Both the position numbers and the translations under genes were made by a program. Under the pieces are notes generated by a model, which searched no databases, was not told the origin of the DNA, and saw nothing but the letters and a program-made list of their open reading frames with translations. Shown here piece by piece: positions 1 through 8,667 of a DNA stretch of 64,000 bases. Location: assembly GCA_965263065.1 (NCBI GenBank), contig CBDHGH010000003.1, forward strand, positions 1,364,001 to 1,428,000, in the 5' to 3' direction. The DNA is from TK10-74A sp965263065. Its GTDB lineage: Bacteria; Chloroflexota; Dehalococcoidia; Bin125. Each line of letters begins with the position of its first letter. The first letter of the stretch is position 1.

Positions 1-796
1 CGTTGCCGGGGGTGCCGATCGTGCCCCAGAGGGACGCGTCGAATTCCTCGAGCTCGACCAGCCACGTGCGATCGTCGATGGCCTCGTTGCGGATCCACGC
101 CGCGGACCCCCAAGCGGGCCGCGTGGCTTGCCAGCGGGACGGGTGATCGCTCGTCTCGCCGCCCTGGTGGTATTCGGCGACGCCGCCCATCCGTTCGTAG
201 GTGAAGGCGAGGTCGTGGGCGGTGAGCCAGGAGCCGTCGTGGAACATCGCCGGGGTCACGGTACCGATGCACGTGGCCCCCACGTCGGCCCACTCCAGCG
301 TGCAGAGGTGCGGGAGCAGATCCTTGGTCATGGGCGAGATCTCCACGAGGCTGTCGTGGACGGCGCCGTGCGAGATGTAGTTTCCCTCGCTGCCGACCCG
401 CATCTGATCCATCCCTCCCTGGTCGAAGGGGATGCCGACGGTGATCGTGGCCTCCAGATCGATCTCCTCCAGCGGCCACGGGAGGGTGAAGTCCACGAAC
501 TCGGCCTGCTCGCCCAAGGCGGCGGCGGCAGCGCTCGTTTGCTCGACGGCCGCGGCCGCGGCCTCGGCGGCGGCGGCGGCGGCCTCGGCGGCGCCCGACG
601 CGGCCTCGGCGGCGCCCGCTGCCGCCTCGACCGCCGACGAGTCGACGACCGCCGGCGCGGCGTCGTCGTCATCCCCGCCGCAGCCGACGAGGGTGAGGCC
701 GGCGGCCCCAACGCCAGCCTTCGCGCTGGCTCCCAACATGGTGCGACGCGAGATCTTCCGCTGTCGCAGGGCGGTCCAATAGTTCGGCGTGCTCAT
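1..796 (-). CDS. ABC transporter substrate-binding protein (family 5), 3' end outside the window
   Basis: Extracytoplasmic solute receptor of a peptide/opine-type ABC importer. Only the first 265 codons lie in the window. The N-terminus carries a twin-arginine motif (SRRTML, about residues 17-22) and a lipobox-like LVGCGG near residue 40, followed by an acidic DDDD stretch and an alanine-rich linker (about residues 55-95). The mature domain then begins (TITVGIPFDQGG, HDGSWLTAHDLAFTYERMGG), where HDG..LTA.D is the usual family-5 pattern. A GGAAGGGG ribosome-binding site lies 5 nt before the ATG. The leader is nearly identical to the orphan fragment at 40321-40552, so this is one member of a local paralog family. 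The transported substrate cannot be told. Confidence 0.85.
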   Translation of the reverse strand, partial: MSTPNYWTALRQRKISRRTMLGASAKAGVGAAGLTLVGCGGDDDDAAPAVVDSSAVEAAAGAAEAASGAAEAAAAAAEAAAAAVEQTSAAAAALGEQAEFVDFTLPWPLEEIDLEATITVGIPFDQGGMDQMRVGSEGNYISHGAVHDSLVEISPMTKDLLPHLCTLEWADVGATCIGTVTPAMFHDGSWLTAHDLAFTYERMGGVAEYHQGGETSDHPSRWQATRPAWGSAAWIRNEAIDDRTWLVELEEFDASLWGTIGTPGN

Positions 797-1329
797 GGCA
801 ATCCCCTTCCGTGGATTCCCGGCTGTCCCTTTGTGGGACCGCTCGGTGCACGAGCGCGCGGTGTATGACACATTACAGGAAGCACGCCAACCCCTCCTCC
901 CGTAGAAGTATGGCAGTCCGAAGAAATGCGGGGCGATCAGGGAAGTCGTCGGCGTCGGGTGGCGGGACAGCCCCTTGGGGGGCGGGAGCCGCGCGTCGCG
1001 CGGTCGGGAGGCCGCCTAGCCACGTCGCCATGCATCCTCTATACTGCGATAGAAACCCGCGTACCGCGGTCGCTCCGGGAAGGAGCGCCGGTGCTCAACC
1101 CCCGCTCAACCCGTGCACGCCCATGCACACTCGTGCACACTCCTGCGTCGAGATGACCGCCGGTGACCACCCCAGACCCCGCCTGAGCGTCCCCCCAGCC
1201 ACAGAAACGGCAGTGATTATCGGCCCATTCGAGATCGACCCCCTGCCGGGAGATGGAAAAACCGCGCGGGGCGTGCACGTGTGCTCTTGACCCCCGCCGA
1301 CCGCTCGCCGACCCCCCGGCGCCCCCCTC
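797..1329. other. Intergenic region without a supported gene
   Basis: This lies between the start of the solute-binding protein gene and the 3' end of the SulP remnant, both on the minus strand. The open frames here are short and mirror each other on both strands, as expected in high-GC DNA. It should contain the promoter of the solute-binding protein gene. No convincing tRNA, terminator or protein similarity was seen. Confidence 0.4.
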
Positions 1330-1944
1330 CTACGCCTCGAGAATCCGGCGGGCCGTCTCCCGCGCCTCGTCGCGGGTCGCGACGAAGCGATCGGCCGGCA
1401 CCCGGCCGAGCACGTTCAGCGCCTCCAGCGTGCCGGCCGCCTGCCCCGACAGCCCCATCACGATGCAGGCGGTGTCCTCGTCGAGGGCGATCTCGATCAA
1501 CTGCTCCACCACCATGGCGGCGCTGTCGTCCATGTAGACCGAATACGGGGTGTACGCCGCCAGCCGGCCGATCCGCAGCACGCCCAGCAGGACCTGGATC
1601 AGGCCCGTCAGGATCACGATCGTGAAGACCTCGGTCAGGCTGTCGGCGTGCGTCGTGACGATGACCGCCATCGCCACCGCCATCGGCCCGGTCGGCCCCG
1701 AGATCTGCGACTTCGTCCCCCCGAACATCGCCGCGAAGAAGCCCAGCGCGATCGCGCCGTACAGCCCCGCGACCGCCCCCAGCCCCGACGTCACGCCGAA
1801 GGCCAGCGCCACCGGCAGCCCCACCACGGCCGCTGTCACGCCGCCAAAGACATCCCCACGGAACACCCTGGAGGCTGTAGTGCATACCCGATAATCCCCG
1901 GTGATCGCGGGCAGTCTAGGCCGTCCGCCGGTCGCGAGTTGCAA
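1330..1944 (-). pseudogene. SulP-family anion transporter with in-frame internal deletion (N-terminal membrane segments joined to STAS domain)
   Basis: The first 136 residues are the start of a SulP/SLC26 transporter: FRGDVFGGVTAAVVGLP, the GGT.SQISGPTGPM motif and RIGRLAAYTPYSV. The remaining 68 residues are the end of a STAS domain: YMDDSAAMVVEQLI, VMGLSGQAAGTLEALN and RFVATRDEARETARRIL. About 350 residues holding most membrane helices are missing, and the two halves join in frame near base 1536. The product would be about 204 aa against about 550 in intact relatives and could not form a normal transporter. The frame opens with TTG at 1944; a GTG at 1866 fits the family's usual N-terminus better. 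An assembly collapse is the alternative explanation. Confidence 0.75.
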
Positions 1945-2000
1945 TCTGCCCGCGCGACGCTCAGAATGGGGCGGCGACCCTGGCTCGGAAGGAGTCCACG

Positions 2001-2120
2001 ATGGTTGATCTGGTCCGTGGCATCATCGGCAAAATCCATGGCGTGACGTGTCCCGGCGCGCTCCTCAATGTGAAGCCGGTGCAGAAGGTCTGCCCCATGT
2101 GCTCGTCGGACGACGACTAG
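2001..2120 (+). CDS. Small 39-aa protein with CP...CPMC cysteines
   Basis: A short frame too small for usual gene callers. It is supported by a strong GGAAGGAG ribosome-binding site six bases before the ATG. The product is 39 aa with a basic N-terminal half (VRGIIGKIHG), a TCPG motif, then VCPMC and an acidic DDD end. Three cysteines in CP/CPxC settings resemble half of a zinc-ribbon or rubredoxin-like knuckle, but the protein is too short to assign a fold. It starts 57 bp upstream of the SulP remnant on the opposite strand and converges on the symporter gene. Function unknown. Confidence 0.45.
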   Translation: MVDLVRGIIGKIHGVTCPGALLNVKPVQKVCPMCSSDDD

Positions 2121-2121
2121 A

Positions 2122-2148
2122 CCCAGGACGGATCGCACCGACCCTGGG
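2122..2148. terminator. Weak hairpin between convergent genes
   Basis: A six-base inverted repeat (CCCAGG / CCTGGG) with a 15-nt loop follows directly on the small ORF stop and lies 75 bp from the symporter stop. There is no T-run, so it is only terminator-like. Confidence 0.25.
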
Positions 2149-2221
2149 CTCCGGCGGGCGCTGACGCGGCCCACTGACGTTGCGCCCGGGCGCGTGCCTC
2201 GCCGTCGCGGCGGGGGAAGCG

Positions 2222-3736
2222 CTATCGTCGCCCGCCGCCGGGGTTGGCTCCTCCGGCGTTGACCCGGTCGAAGAGTTCCACCACCTCGCTCGACGGCTTC
2301 GGCGTGAGCGGCGTCACCACGACCGCCGTCGCCATGGCGATCACGAAGCCCGGCGTCGCCGGCTGCACGTCCCACATCGCCCCCGGCCCGCCGTCGAGAA
2401 CCTCCCACAGCGTCGCGACGCCCGTGCCGGCCAGGATCGACGCCGTCGCGCCCCAGACGTTGAACCGCCGCCAGAACAGCGCCAGGATCGTGATCGGCCC
2501 GAAGGCCGCCCCCATCCCGCCCCAGGCGTAACTCACCAGGTCGAAGATCGACTCCGGCTGTAGCACGGCGATCACCGCCGCGACGCCGCCGATGACCACC
2601 AGCAGCAGCCGGCCCAGCCACACGCGCCCGCCAGCCGTGAGCCCGCGGGCGACCCGCTTGAGGACCGGCAGGTCGTCCGTCGCCACGGCCGAGGCCAGGA
2701 GCAGCTGCGAGTCGGCCGTGCTCATCACCGCCGCGACGACCGCCGTCAGCAGCAGCCCCGTCACAATGGGATGGAAGAAGACCTCGGACACCACCAGGTA
2801 GACGCGCTCGGGGTCGGCGACCTCCATCAGCCGGCCGGCCTCGGAGAGCGCCGGGTAGGCCAGCAGCCCCGTCAGGATCGCCAGCGTGAACACCGCCGTG
2901 GTCCACAGCCACGAGAGATTGCGGCTGCGAGGGATGTCCTCCTCCCGTTCCAGCGCCATGAAGCGCTGCAGGATGCGCTGCGCCCCGAACGCGCCGAACG
3001 CCCAGCCCGCCGCCGAGAGCGCGAACGTGATCGTGATCGGTGAGCCGTCGGCGTCGCTGAACGGGTTGAGGAAGCCCGCGGCGCTGCCCCCGATGCCGGA
3101 GAACGGCCGCTCGCTGGAGATCGTCAGCGTGGCCGTGATGATCAGCAGGGCGACCAGCATCAGCAGCGCCTGCGCGACATCCGTCCTGGACACCGCCAGG
3201 AACCCGCCGATCAGCGTGTAGGAGGCGATCGCCCCCAGCGTGATCACGACGCCCGTGGTCGCGTCGATGCCGAACAGCGTATCGAGCAGCTTCGCGCCCC
3301 CCACCAGGCCCGAACTCACGTAGAAGATCACGAAGAAGATCGTGATGGCCGACGTCAGCGTTCGCAGCGTGCCCGTCGTATCGCCGAACCGGATCTCGAA
3401 GAACTCCGGCATGGTGAGGACGTCGTTGGCCGCGATCGTGTAGCGCCGCAGCCGCTTGGCGAGGACCGTCCAGCTCAGCCAGATGCCGATCGCGGCGGCG
3501 GCCGGCACCCACATCTCCACGACGCCGCTGCTGAACGCCAGCGCGGGCAGCGCCAGCATCGTCCAGGCGCTCGTCGTCGACGATCCGGCGCTCAGCGCCG
3601 CAGTGAAACTGCCCAGCCGCCTTCCCCCCAGCACGTAGTCCGACATGTCGCGGATCTTGCGCGCCCCCACCACCGCGATGCCGATCAGGCCGAGGAAGTA
3701 GGCGCAGAAGGCGAATATCAGCCACGAGTTCGACAT
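2222..3736 (-). CDS. Sodium:solute symporter (SSS family, PutP-like)
   Basis: Membrane carrier that imports an organic solute with sodium. The 504-residue product has about 13 hydrophobic segments and family signatures: YVLGGRRLGSFTAALSAG near the N-terminus, the inverted-repeat helices containing GFLAVSRTDVAQALLM, and ILQRFMALEREEDIPRSR after the middle. The closest family is PutP (proline symporters), but the substrate is not fixed by the sequence. The ATG at 3736 (MSNSWLIFAF) is chosen because it begins the first membrane segment; the frame extends 27 codons upstream without family-like sequence. The gene is intact, unlike both neighbouring transporter genes. Confidence 0.88.
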   Translation of the reverse strand: MSNSWLIFAFCAYFLGLIGIAVVGARKIRDMSDYVLGGRRLGSFTAALSAGSSTTSAWTMLALPALAFSSGVVEMWVPAAAAIGIWLSWTVLAKRLRRYTIAANDVLTMPEFFEIRFGDTTGTLRTLTSAITIFFVIFYVSSGLVGGAKLLDTLFGIDATTGVVITLGAIASYTLIGGFLAVSRTDVAQALLMLVALLIITATLTISSERPFSGIGGSAAGFLNPFSDADGSPITITFALSAAGWAFGAFGAQRILQRFMALEREEDIPRSRNLSWLWTTAVFTLAILTGLLAYPALSEAGRLMEVADPERVYLVVSEVFFHPIVTGLLLTAVVAAVMSTADSQLLLASAVATDDLPVLKRVARGLTAGGRVWLGRLLLVVIGGVAAVIAVLQPESIFDLVSYAWGGMGAAFGPITILALFWRRFNVWGATASILAGTGVATLWEVLDGGPGAMWDVQPATPGFVIAMATAVVVTPLTPKPSSEVVELFDRVNAGGANPGGGRR

Positions 3737-3860
3737 GGGCGGCCCGGATCTCCGTCCCAGCGCCCGGCGGCGCGCCGCGTGCGCGACGCCGGGGATCTCC
3801 GCGCGCCCCCGCCGCACGCCGGCCGGGGCGTAGAAGTCAGGAGACGCGCCGAATTATAGT

Positions 3861-5695
3861 GTGACCAGCAGCGCGCACGTCCGGCCGCCGGCCGTCAAGC
3901 CGGGCCCCGCAACGCGACCCCCCGATCAGGTCCAGGAGGCAGTTCTGACGACGCCGGCCGCCGCAAGCCCGCGCTACGAGGCGCACGAGACCCCGCCACT
4001 CGCGACCTCGGTGGGCCATGGCCTACTGTTCAGCTTCATCGCGTCGGCCACCCTACTGGTCACGCCGGTCATCGTCGCCAACGCCTCCGGCCGGGGCGAC
4101 TCCTACATCGTGTGAATGGTCTTCGCCTCCCTGATCGTGGTCGGCCTGTCGACCTTGATCCAGGTCCGCCGCCTGGGCGGCGTTGGGGCCGGCGCCGTGC
4201 TGCCCATGTTCACGGCGGCGTTCTCGATCCCGTTCTGCATCACCGCCGTCACGGACGGCGGCCCGGCCACCCTGGCGACGCTGGTCATCGTCTCGGCGCT
4301 GGCCCAACTCGCCATCTCCCGCTGGCTGTTCATCCTGCGGCGCATCGTCACCCCCATCGTCGGCGGCACGGTGATGATGATCCTCTCCATTACCCTCGCC
4401 TCCGTCGTCTTCGCCCTGCTCGACGACGCCACCCAGGTCGAGCCGGAGGCGGCGTCGCTGGCCGCGCTGGCGACCATGGTCGTCGCCGCCGCGCTCAGCC
4501 TCCGCGGCTCGGCCGTCCTGCGGCTCTGGGGGCCGGTGGCCGCATCGTCGTCGGCTGCGGCGTGGCCGCGGCGCTCGGCATCTTCGACACCGGGCTGGTG
4601 GCCGCGGCGCCGTGGGTCGGGCTGCCCGGTGACTCGCCGGGGCTGGCGTTCGACTTCGGCCTCTCGTTCTGGACGCTGGTGCCAGCATTCGTCTTCCTCG
4701 GCGTGATCACCGCCATTCAGGCCAACGGCGCGTCCATCGCCATGCAGCGGGTCGCTTGGCGCGATGATCGCGCCGTCGACTTCCGCCAGGTGCAGGGCGC
4801 GCTCGCCGGCTCCGGCGCGAGCAACCTCCTGGCGGGCCTCGCCGGCGCGGTGCCCACCGCCATCAACCCGGGCATCGTCTCGTTCACGCAGATCACCGGC
4901 GTCGCGGCCCGCCGCGTCGGCTACAGCATCGGCGTCATCTTCATCCTGCTGGCCTTCCTGCCCAAGGTGTCCGGCCTGCTGGCGAGCATCCCCGGGCCCG
5001 TGATGGCGGGCTACCTGATCATGGTGACGGGCGCCCTCTTCGTCGACGGCGCGCAGACCGTGATCCAGAACGAGCAGAACAGGCAGAAGATCGCCGTCGC
5101 CGGGGTCTGCTTCTGGATCGGCGCCGCCTTCCAGTTCGAAACGTTCGCCCTGCCCGACCTCGGCCCGGTCTGGGGAGCGTTGCTCGACAGCGGCATCACG
5201 ACCGGGGGACTCGCCGCCGTCGTGATGATTCTCTACCTCGAGTTCACGAACCCGCGGCGGATGCGCTTTCAGTCGCCGCTGCATGTCGACGCCCTGCCGA
5301 CGCTCAACGTGTTCATCGACCGCTTCGCCGATCGCCGCGGCTGGGACGCCCCCATGAAGGACCGGCTGCGCGCGGTCGCGGAGGAGACGCTTCTCACGCT
5401 GGCCCCGCTGGACCTCGACGCACTCACCGCCGACGACGATGCCGACGACCAGCGGCAGTTGATCGTGCTGGCCTCCAGTGAGGGCCCCGTGGCCGATCTC
5501 GAGTTCATCGGCGGCGGCGACGACGACAACCTGGAGGATCGCCTGCGCCAACTCCAGCAGCACGATTCGGCAACGCCCGTCGAGCAGGAGATCTCGCTGC
5601 GACTGCTGCGCAACTACGCCTCGTCGGTGCAGCACCAGCAGTTCCACGACACCGACATCATCACCGTCCGCGTGGAGGCCCCCGGCGTCGGCTGA
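3861..5695 (+). pseudogene. Xanthine/uracil permease family (NCS2) transporter with C-terminal ATPase-like domain, broken by a stop and a frameshift
   Basis: Three consecutive pieces read as one NCS2 nucleobase permease. Codons from 3861 give GLLFSFIASATLLVTPV up to SYIV and a TGA at 4113-4115, where relatives have Trp (SYLLWAVFA-like). The same frame resumes at 4116 (MVFASLIVVGLSTLIQ). Near 4537-4545, after RLWGPV, one base appears missing and the reading moves to the frame ending at 5695, which carries GRIVVGCGVAAALG, the AINPGIVSFTQITGVAAR motif and a GHKL-like tail (FADRRGWDAP, AVAEETLLTL). Such C-terminal ATPase-like extensions occur in some NCS2 proteins. The start is unsure: GTG at 3861 has no ribosome-binding site. 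Either a decayed gene or two sequencing errors. Confidence 0.8.
3934..3939 (+). promoter_or_regulatory. Shine-Dalgarno AGGAGG facing a CTG codon of the broken permease
   Basis: A perfect AGGAGG lies five bases before an in-frame CTG (3945-3947). That start would shorten the permease by 28 residues to a more family-like N-terminus. No ATG, GTG or TTG is near, so the original initiator may have mutated to CTG, which fits the other lesions in this gene. Confidence 0.4.
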
Positions 5696-5743
5696 GGCGG
5701 TCGGCCCCGTTGCCCGTCTCCCCGCACCTGCCATCCTGCCTGC

Positions 5744-6514
5744 ATGCAAGACCGCTACACGGGCGATGTCGGCGACTTCGGCAAGTACGGCCTGCTCCGC
5801 TGCCTGCGCGGGCCCGACACCGCGCCGCTGCGGCTCGGCGTGGTCTGGTACCGCACCGATTCCGACATCGTCGACGCGGACCCGGTAAACGACGGCAAGC
5901 ACGTCGCGTACCTGCGACCGCAGCACGAGCGGTCGTTCCGCCCCTGCGATCCGCCCCTCTACGACGGGTTACGCGAGATCGTGAAGCGCGGCGACCGCCG
6001 GGTCGGGGCGGTCGCGCGGTCGGGCCTGCTCGGCCCCGACACCCTGTTCTTTGACGACTACGTGCCTGGTCCGCCGGACGACACGTTCGGGGAGGCTCGC
6101 GTCGTCCCCCGGCGCCGCTGGGCGCAGGAAGCGCTGCGCGCGATGCATAACTGCGATCTCGTCTTTCTCGATCCCGACAATGGGCTCGAGGCGCGGTCTG
6201 TGCCCATCACGCGCGCCAAGGCGCCGAAGTACGCATACCTGGAGGAGGTCGAGGCGCTGTTCGGGCGAGGCCAATCCGTCGTGATCTACCACCACCTCGG
6301 CCGCCACGGCAGCCACGCCGATCAGATCGCCCGCTGGACCGAGCGGCTGCAGCAACGCTTGGCGCCCGCCGACATCTTCACCCTCCGATTTCACCGCGGC
6401 ACCGCACGGGCCTTCTTCGTCCTGGCGACGGCGGATCTGGCGCCTGCGCTCCGGGAGCGCGCGACCGCGGTTGACCGCCCGCCATGGCGGGAGCACTTCG
6501 AACTGATGGCGTGA
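5744..6514 (+). CDS. Conserved hypothetical protein (MQDRYxGDxGDFGKYGLLR type)
   Basis: A 256-aa soluble protein without signal peptide or membrane segment. The N-terminus QDRYTGDVGDFGKYGLLR and the later VVWYRTDSD, DGKHVAYL and DLVFLDPDNGLE are conserved features I associate with a sporadically distributed family of unknown function. The DLVFLDPD strand recalls motif IV of Rossmann-like methyltransferases and related partner proteins, and VVIYHHLGRHGSH may form the other side of an active site. This is inference; no glycine-rich SAM motif is obvious. The ATG at 5744 has no clear ribosome-binding site. It lies 48 bp after the broken permease and may be part of accessory DNA together with the hicAB locus. 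Confidence 0.7.
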   Translation: MQDRYTGDVGDFGKYGLLRCLRGPDTAPLRLGVVWYRTDSDIVDADPVNDGKHVAYLRPQHERSFRPCDPPLYDGLREIVKRGDRRVGAVARSGLLGPDTLFFDDYVPGPPDDTFGEARVVPRRRWAQEALRAMHNCDLVFLDPDNGLEARSVPITRAKAPKYAYLEEVEALFGRGQSVVIYHHLGRHGSHADQIARWTERLQQRLAPADIFTLRFHRGTARAFFVLATADLAPALRERATAVDRPPWREHFELMA

Positions 6515-6688
6515 GGGATATGGCCCCTCCCACCGCCTGAATCGCCCCCGCGCCCCGCCCCGCGTTGGCCGTCTCCGCACCCGCAAGCGACCTACCTCGC
6601 TAGGCCGTCGGAGCACAGCATGCGTAGCACCTCGGGATCGCGGATCGTCAGACAGCAGGCGTATTCAAGGGCGGCCTGAGCGGCGTGG

Positions 6689-6914
6689 TCACAGTCGCTC
6701 GAAGTCCTCGCGGGTCAGACCGGCCTGCCGCATGATGGCGCGCAACAGCCCCACGCCGACTTCGCGATGCCGCGGAACGACGGTCACGCGGCGGTCGTGG
6801 GGGGCTAGACCTGGCGAACTTGACGTGGCTGCCCTGCTGGCCGATCTCGGTGAAGCCCGCGGCGCGGAGCTTCCGCACGACTTCTCTCCAGGGCAGCGGT
6901 CTAACCGGCGGCAA
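6689..6914 (-). pseudogene. hicA: HicA-family mRNA interferase toxin, frameshifted in a C6 run
   Basis: HicA toxins are small dsRBD-fold ribonucleases with a catalytic His in a GSHxxF motif. The frame from the TTG at 6914 gives LPWREVVRKLRAAGF and GQQGSHVKFARSS, then becomes nonsense at a run of six cytosines (minus strand; 6796-6801 region). With one C removed, the sequence continues as DRRVTVVPRHREVGVG and LLRAIMRQAGLTREDFERL, a textbook HicA C-terminus ending at 6689. Total length is 3n+1, as a single-base insertion predicts. The TTG start lies inside the 3' end of hicB, the usual coupled arrangement. Either an inactivated toxin or a homopolymer sequencing error. Confidence 0.75.
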
Positions 6915-7107
6915 CCTCTACCTCAATGCGATGAAGCTGCGGCGGCGCAACGGCCACGGGTGGCGTGAAGTACAATTCCAGCGCCTCCCGCAGGTTCGAG
7001 AGCGCACCGTCGACAGTCTCGCCCTGACTGGCGACATCGACCTCCAGCGCCTGTGCGACGTACCAGTCGTCTTCCTTCCAGACCGTCGCCGTGAATGCGC
7101 GCTTCAT
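6901..7107 (-). CDS. hicB: HicB-family antitoxin
   Basis: A 68-residue antitoxin of the partial-RNase-H (HicB N-terminal) fold that would neutralise HicA: FTATVWKEDDWYVAQALEVDVASQGET and ALSNLREALELYF are the standard signatures. The ATG at 7107 is chosen because an AGGAG box lies seven bases upstream; the frame extends seven codons further. There is no C-terminal ribbon-helix-helix, so DNA binding is not evident. Its stop codon lies inside the first codons of the toxin gene. The antitoxin is intact although the partner is frameshifted. Confidence 0.85.
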   Translation of the reverse strand: MKRAFTATVWKEDDWYVAQALEVDVASQGETVDGALSNLREALELYFTPPVAVAPPQLHRIEVEVAAG

Positions 7108-7252
7108 CACGTGGCTCCTGCTCCGCACACCTTGCGCTCCATCCTAGCCGCTGCTCGTGGGGCTCGCGAGTCGTGGCATGAGGCGGATCATCAGGGGATG
7201 CGCCCCGCCCCGACCTCCCCCGGCGCTAGCATGGCGACGACGGGAGCCCCCC

Positions 7253-8638
7253 ATGACCACCTCCGCCCACGATCCCACGCGCATCCAGGACTACCTCGAC
7301 CGCGGCCTCCGGCACCTCTGGGTGCAGACCCAGCAGGTCAACGACCTGCGCCAGGACGACGGCATGCTGGTGATCGAGGAGGGCGAGGGCATCTACCTCA
7401 CCGACGTCAAGGGCCGCCGCTACATCGATGCCATCTCCGGCATCTGGGTGGTGGCCGTGGGCCACGGCCGCACCGAACTGGCCGATGTCGCACGCGAGCA
7501 GATGCAGCGCCTCGCCTACGCCAACACCTTCGCCTACGCCAACCGCCCCGCCGTCGACCTCGCCACGAAGCTCGCCACGCTGACGCCCCCCAGCATCAAC
7601 AAGGCGCTCTTCGTCACCGGCGGCAGCGAGGCCGTCGAGACCGCCATCCGCATGGCCAAGCAGTACCACTACAACCGCGGCGACAAGGGCAAGTACAAGG
7701 TCATCTCGCGGGTCGGCTCGTACCACGGCATCAGCATGGGCGCGATGTCGGTCAACGGCTCGAACTACGTCAATCGCGCGCCGTTCGAGCCCCTGGTCCC
7801 CGGCAGCGTGCCGGTGCAGAACATCAACTGCGCCCGCTGCCCCTTCGAGAAGACCTACCCCGAGTGCGACGTCTTCTGCGCCCGCACGATCGAGGAGACG
7901 ATCCAGTTCCACCGCCCCGAGACCATTGCCGCGTTCATCGCCGAGCCCATCTCCGTGTCCAACGGCAACTGGGTGCCGCAGGAGCAGTACTGGACCACCA
8001 TCCGTGAGCTCTGCGACAAGTACAACATCGTGCTCATCGCCGACGAGGTGATCAACGGCTTCGGGCGCACCGGCGAGTGGTTCGCGATCCAGCGCTACCC
8101 CATTGAGCCCGACCTGATGACCGTCGCCAAGCAGCTCTCCTCGGGCTACGCCCCCATCGGCGCGGCCCTCGCCTCCGACAAGATCGCCGCCGCCTTTGAG
8201 GGCGACGCCGCGGACGCGCTGGTCGGCGGCATCACCTTCGGCATGCACCCAGTCTCCTGCGCCGTCGCCCTGGCCAACGTCGAGATCATCGAACGCGAGA
8301 ATCTCGTCGCCAACGCCAAGAAGATGGGCGCCTACCTGGAGGGCGAGCTGAAGGCCCTGCAGTCGCGACATAAGAGCGTCGCTGACACCCGCGGCATCGG
8401 CCTCATGCACGTCGTCGAGCTGAAGCGCGACCCCGAGGCGGGCGTCGACTTCAGCAAAGAGGACGAGGTCGCCCAGCGCATGCCCCGGCTCCTGCGGGAG
8501 GAGGGCATCCTCGCGCGGGCGGGCGCCGCCATCAGCCTCGCCCCGCCGCTCGTCATCAACGGCGAAGAGGTCGACGAGCTCGTCGCCGGCATCGACCGCG
8601 CCATCACGCGCCTCGAAGCGGACCTCAGGATCGGCTGA
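7253..8638 (+). CDS. Class III (omega-type) PLP-dependent aminotransferase
   Basis: Cytosolic transaminase of about 461 residues. Recognisable parts are YIDAISGIWVVAVGHG, the phosphate-binding FVTGGSEAVETAIRMAKQY, the RVGSYHGISMGAMS stretch, LIADEVINGFGRTGEW with the PLP-ring Asp at about residue 264, and AKQLSSGYAPIGAAL with the Schiff-base Lys at about residue 293. A cluster CARCPFEKTYPECDVFC (about residues 200-216) holds four cysteines and is typical of one subgroup of these enzymes. The start follows a GGGAG box; the open frame extends 32 codons upstream without similarity. Substrate (amine, beta-alanine or taurine-like) is not determined. It stands alone between hicAB and a lipoprotein gene. 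Confidence 0.88.
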   Translation: MTTSAHDPTRIQDYLDRGLRHLWVQTQQVNDLRQDDGMLVIEEGEGIYLTDVKGRRYIDAISGIWVVAVGHGRTELADVAREQMQRLAYANTFAYANRPAVDLATKLATLTPPSINKALFVTGGSEAVETAIRMAKQYHYNRGDKGKYKVISRVGSYHGISMGAMSVNGSNYVNRAPFEPLVPGSVPVQNINCARCPFEKTYPECDVFCARTIEETIQFHRPETIAAFIAEPISVSNGNWVPQEQYWTTIRELCDKYNIVLIADEVINGFGRTGEWFAIQRYPIEPDLMTVAKQLSSGYAPIGAALASDKIAAAFEGDAADALVGGITFGMHPVSCAVALANVEIIERENLVANAKKMGAYLEGELKALQSRHKSVADTRGIGLMHVVELKRDPEAGVDFSKEDEVAQRMPRLLREEGILARAGAAISLAPPLVINGEEVDELVAGIDRAITRLEADLRIG

Positions 8639-8667
8639 GCGCCTCAGGAGGAGCGGATAGAGATCCG

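Noticed and set aside
4103..5926. 607-codon open frame on the minus strand
   Set aside because: It is the mirror of the NCS2 permease gene; composition is Arg/Asp/Gly-rich with no motif, as expected from high-GC shadow frames.
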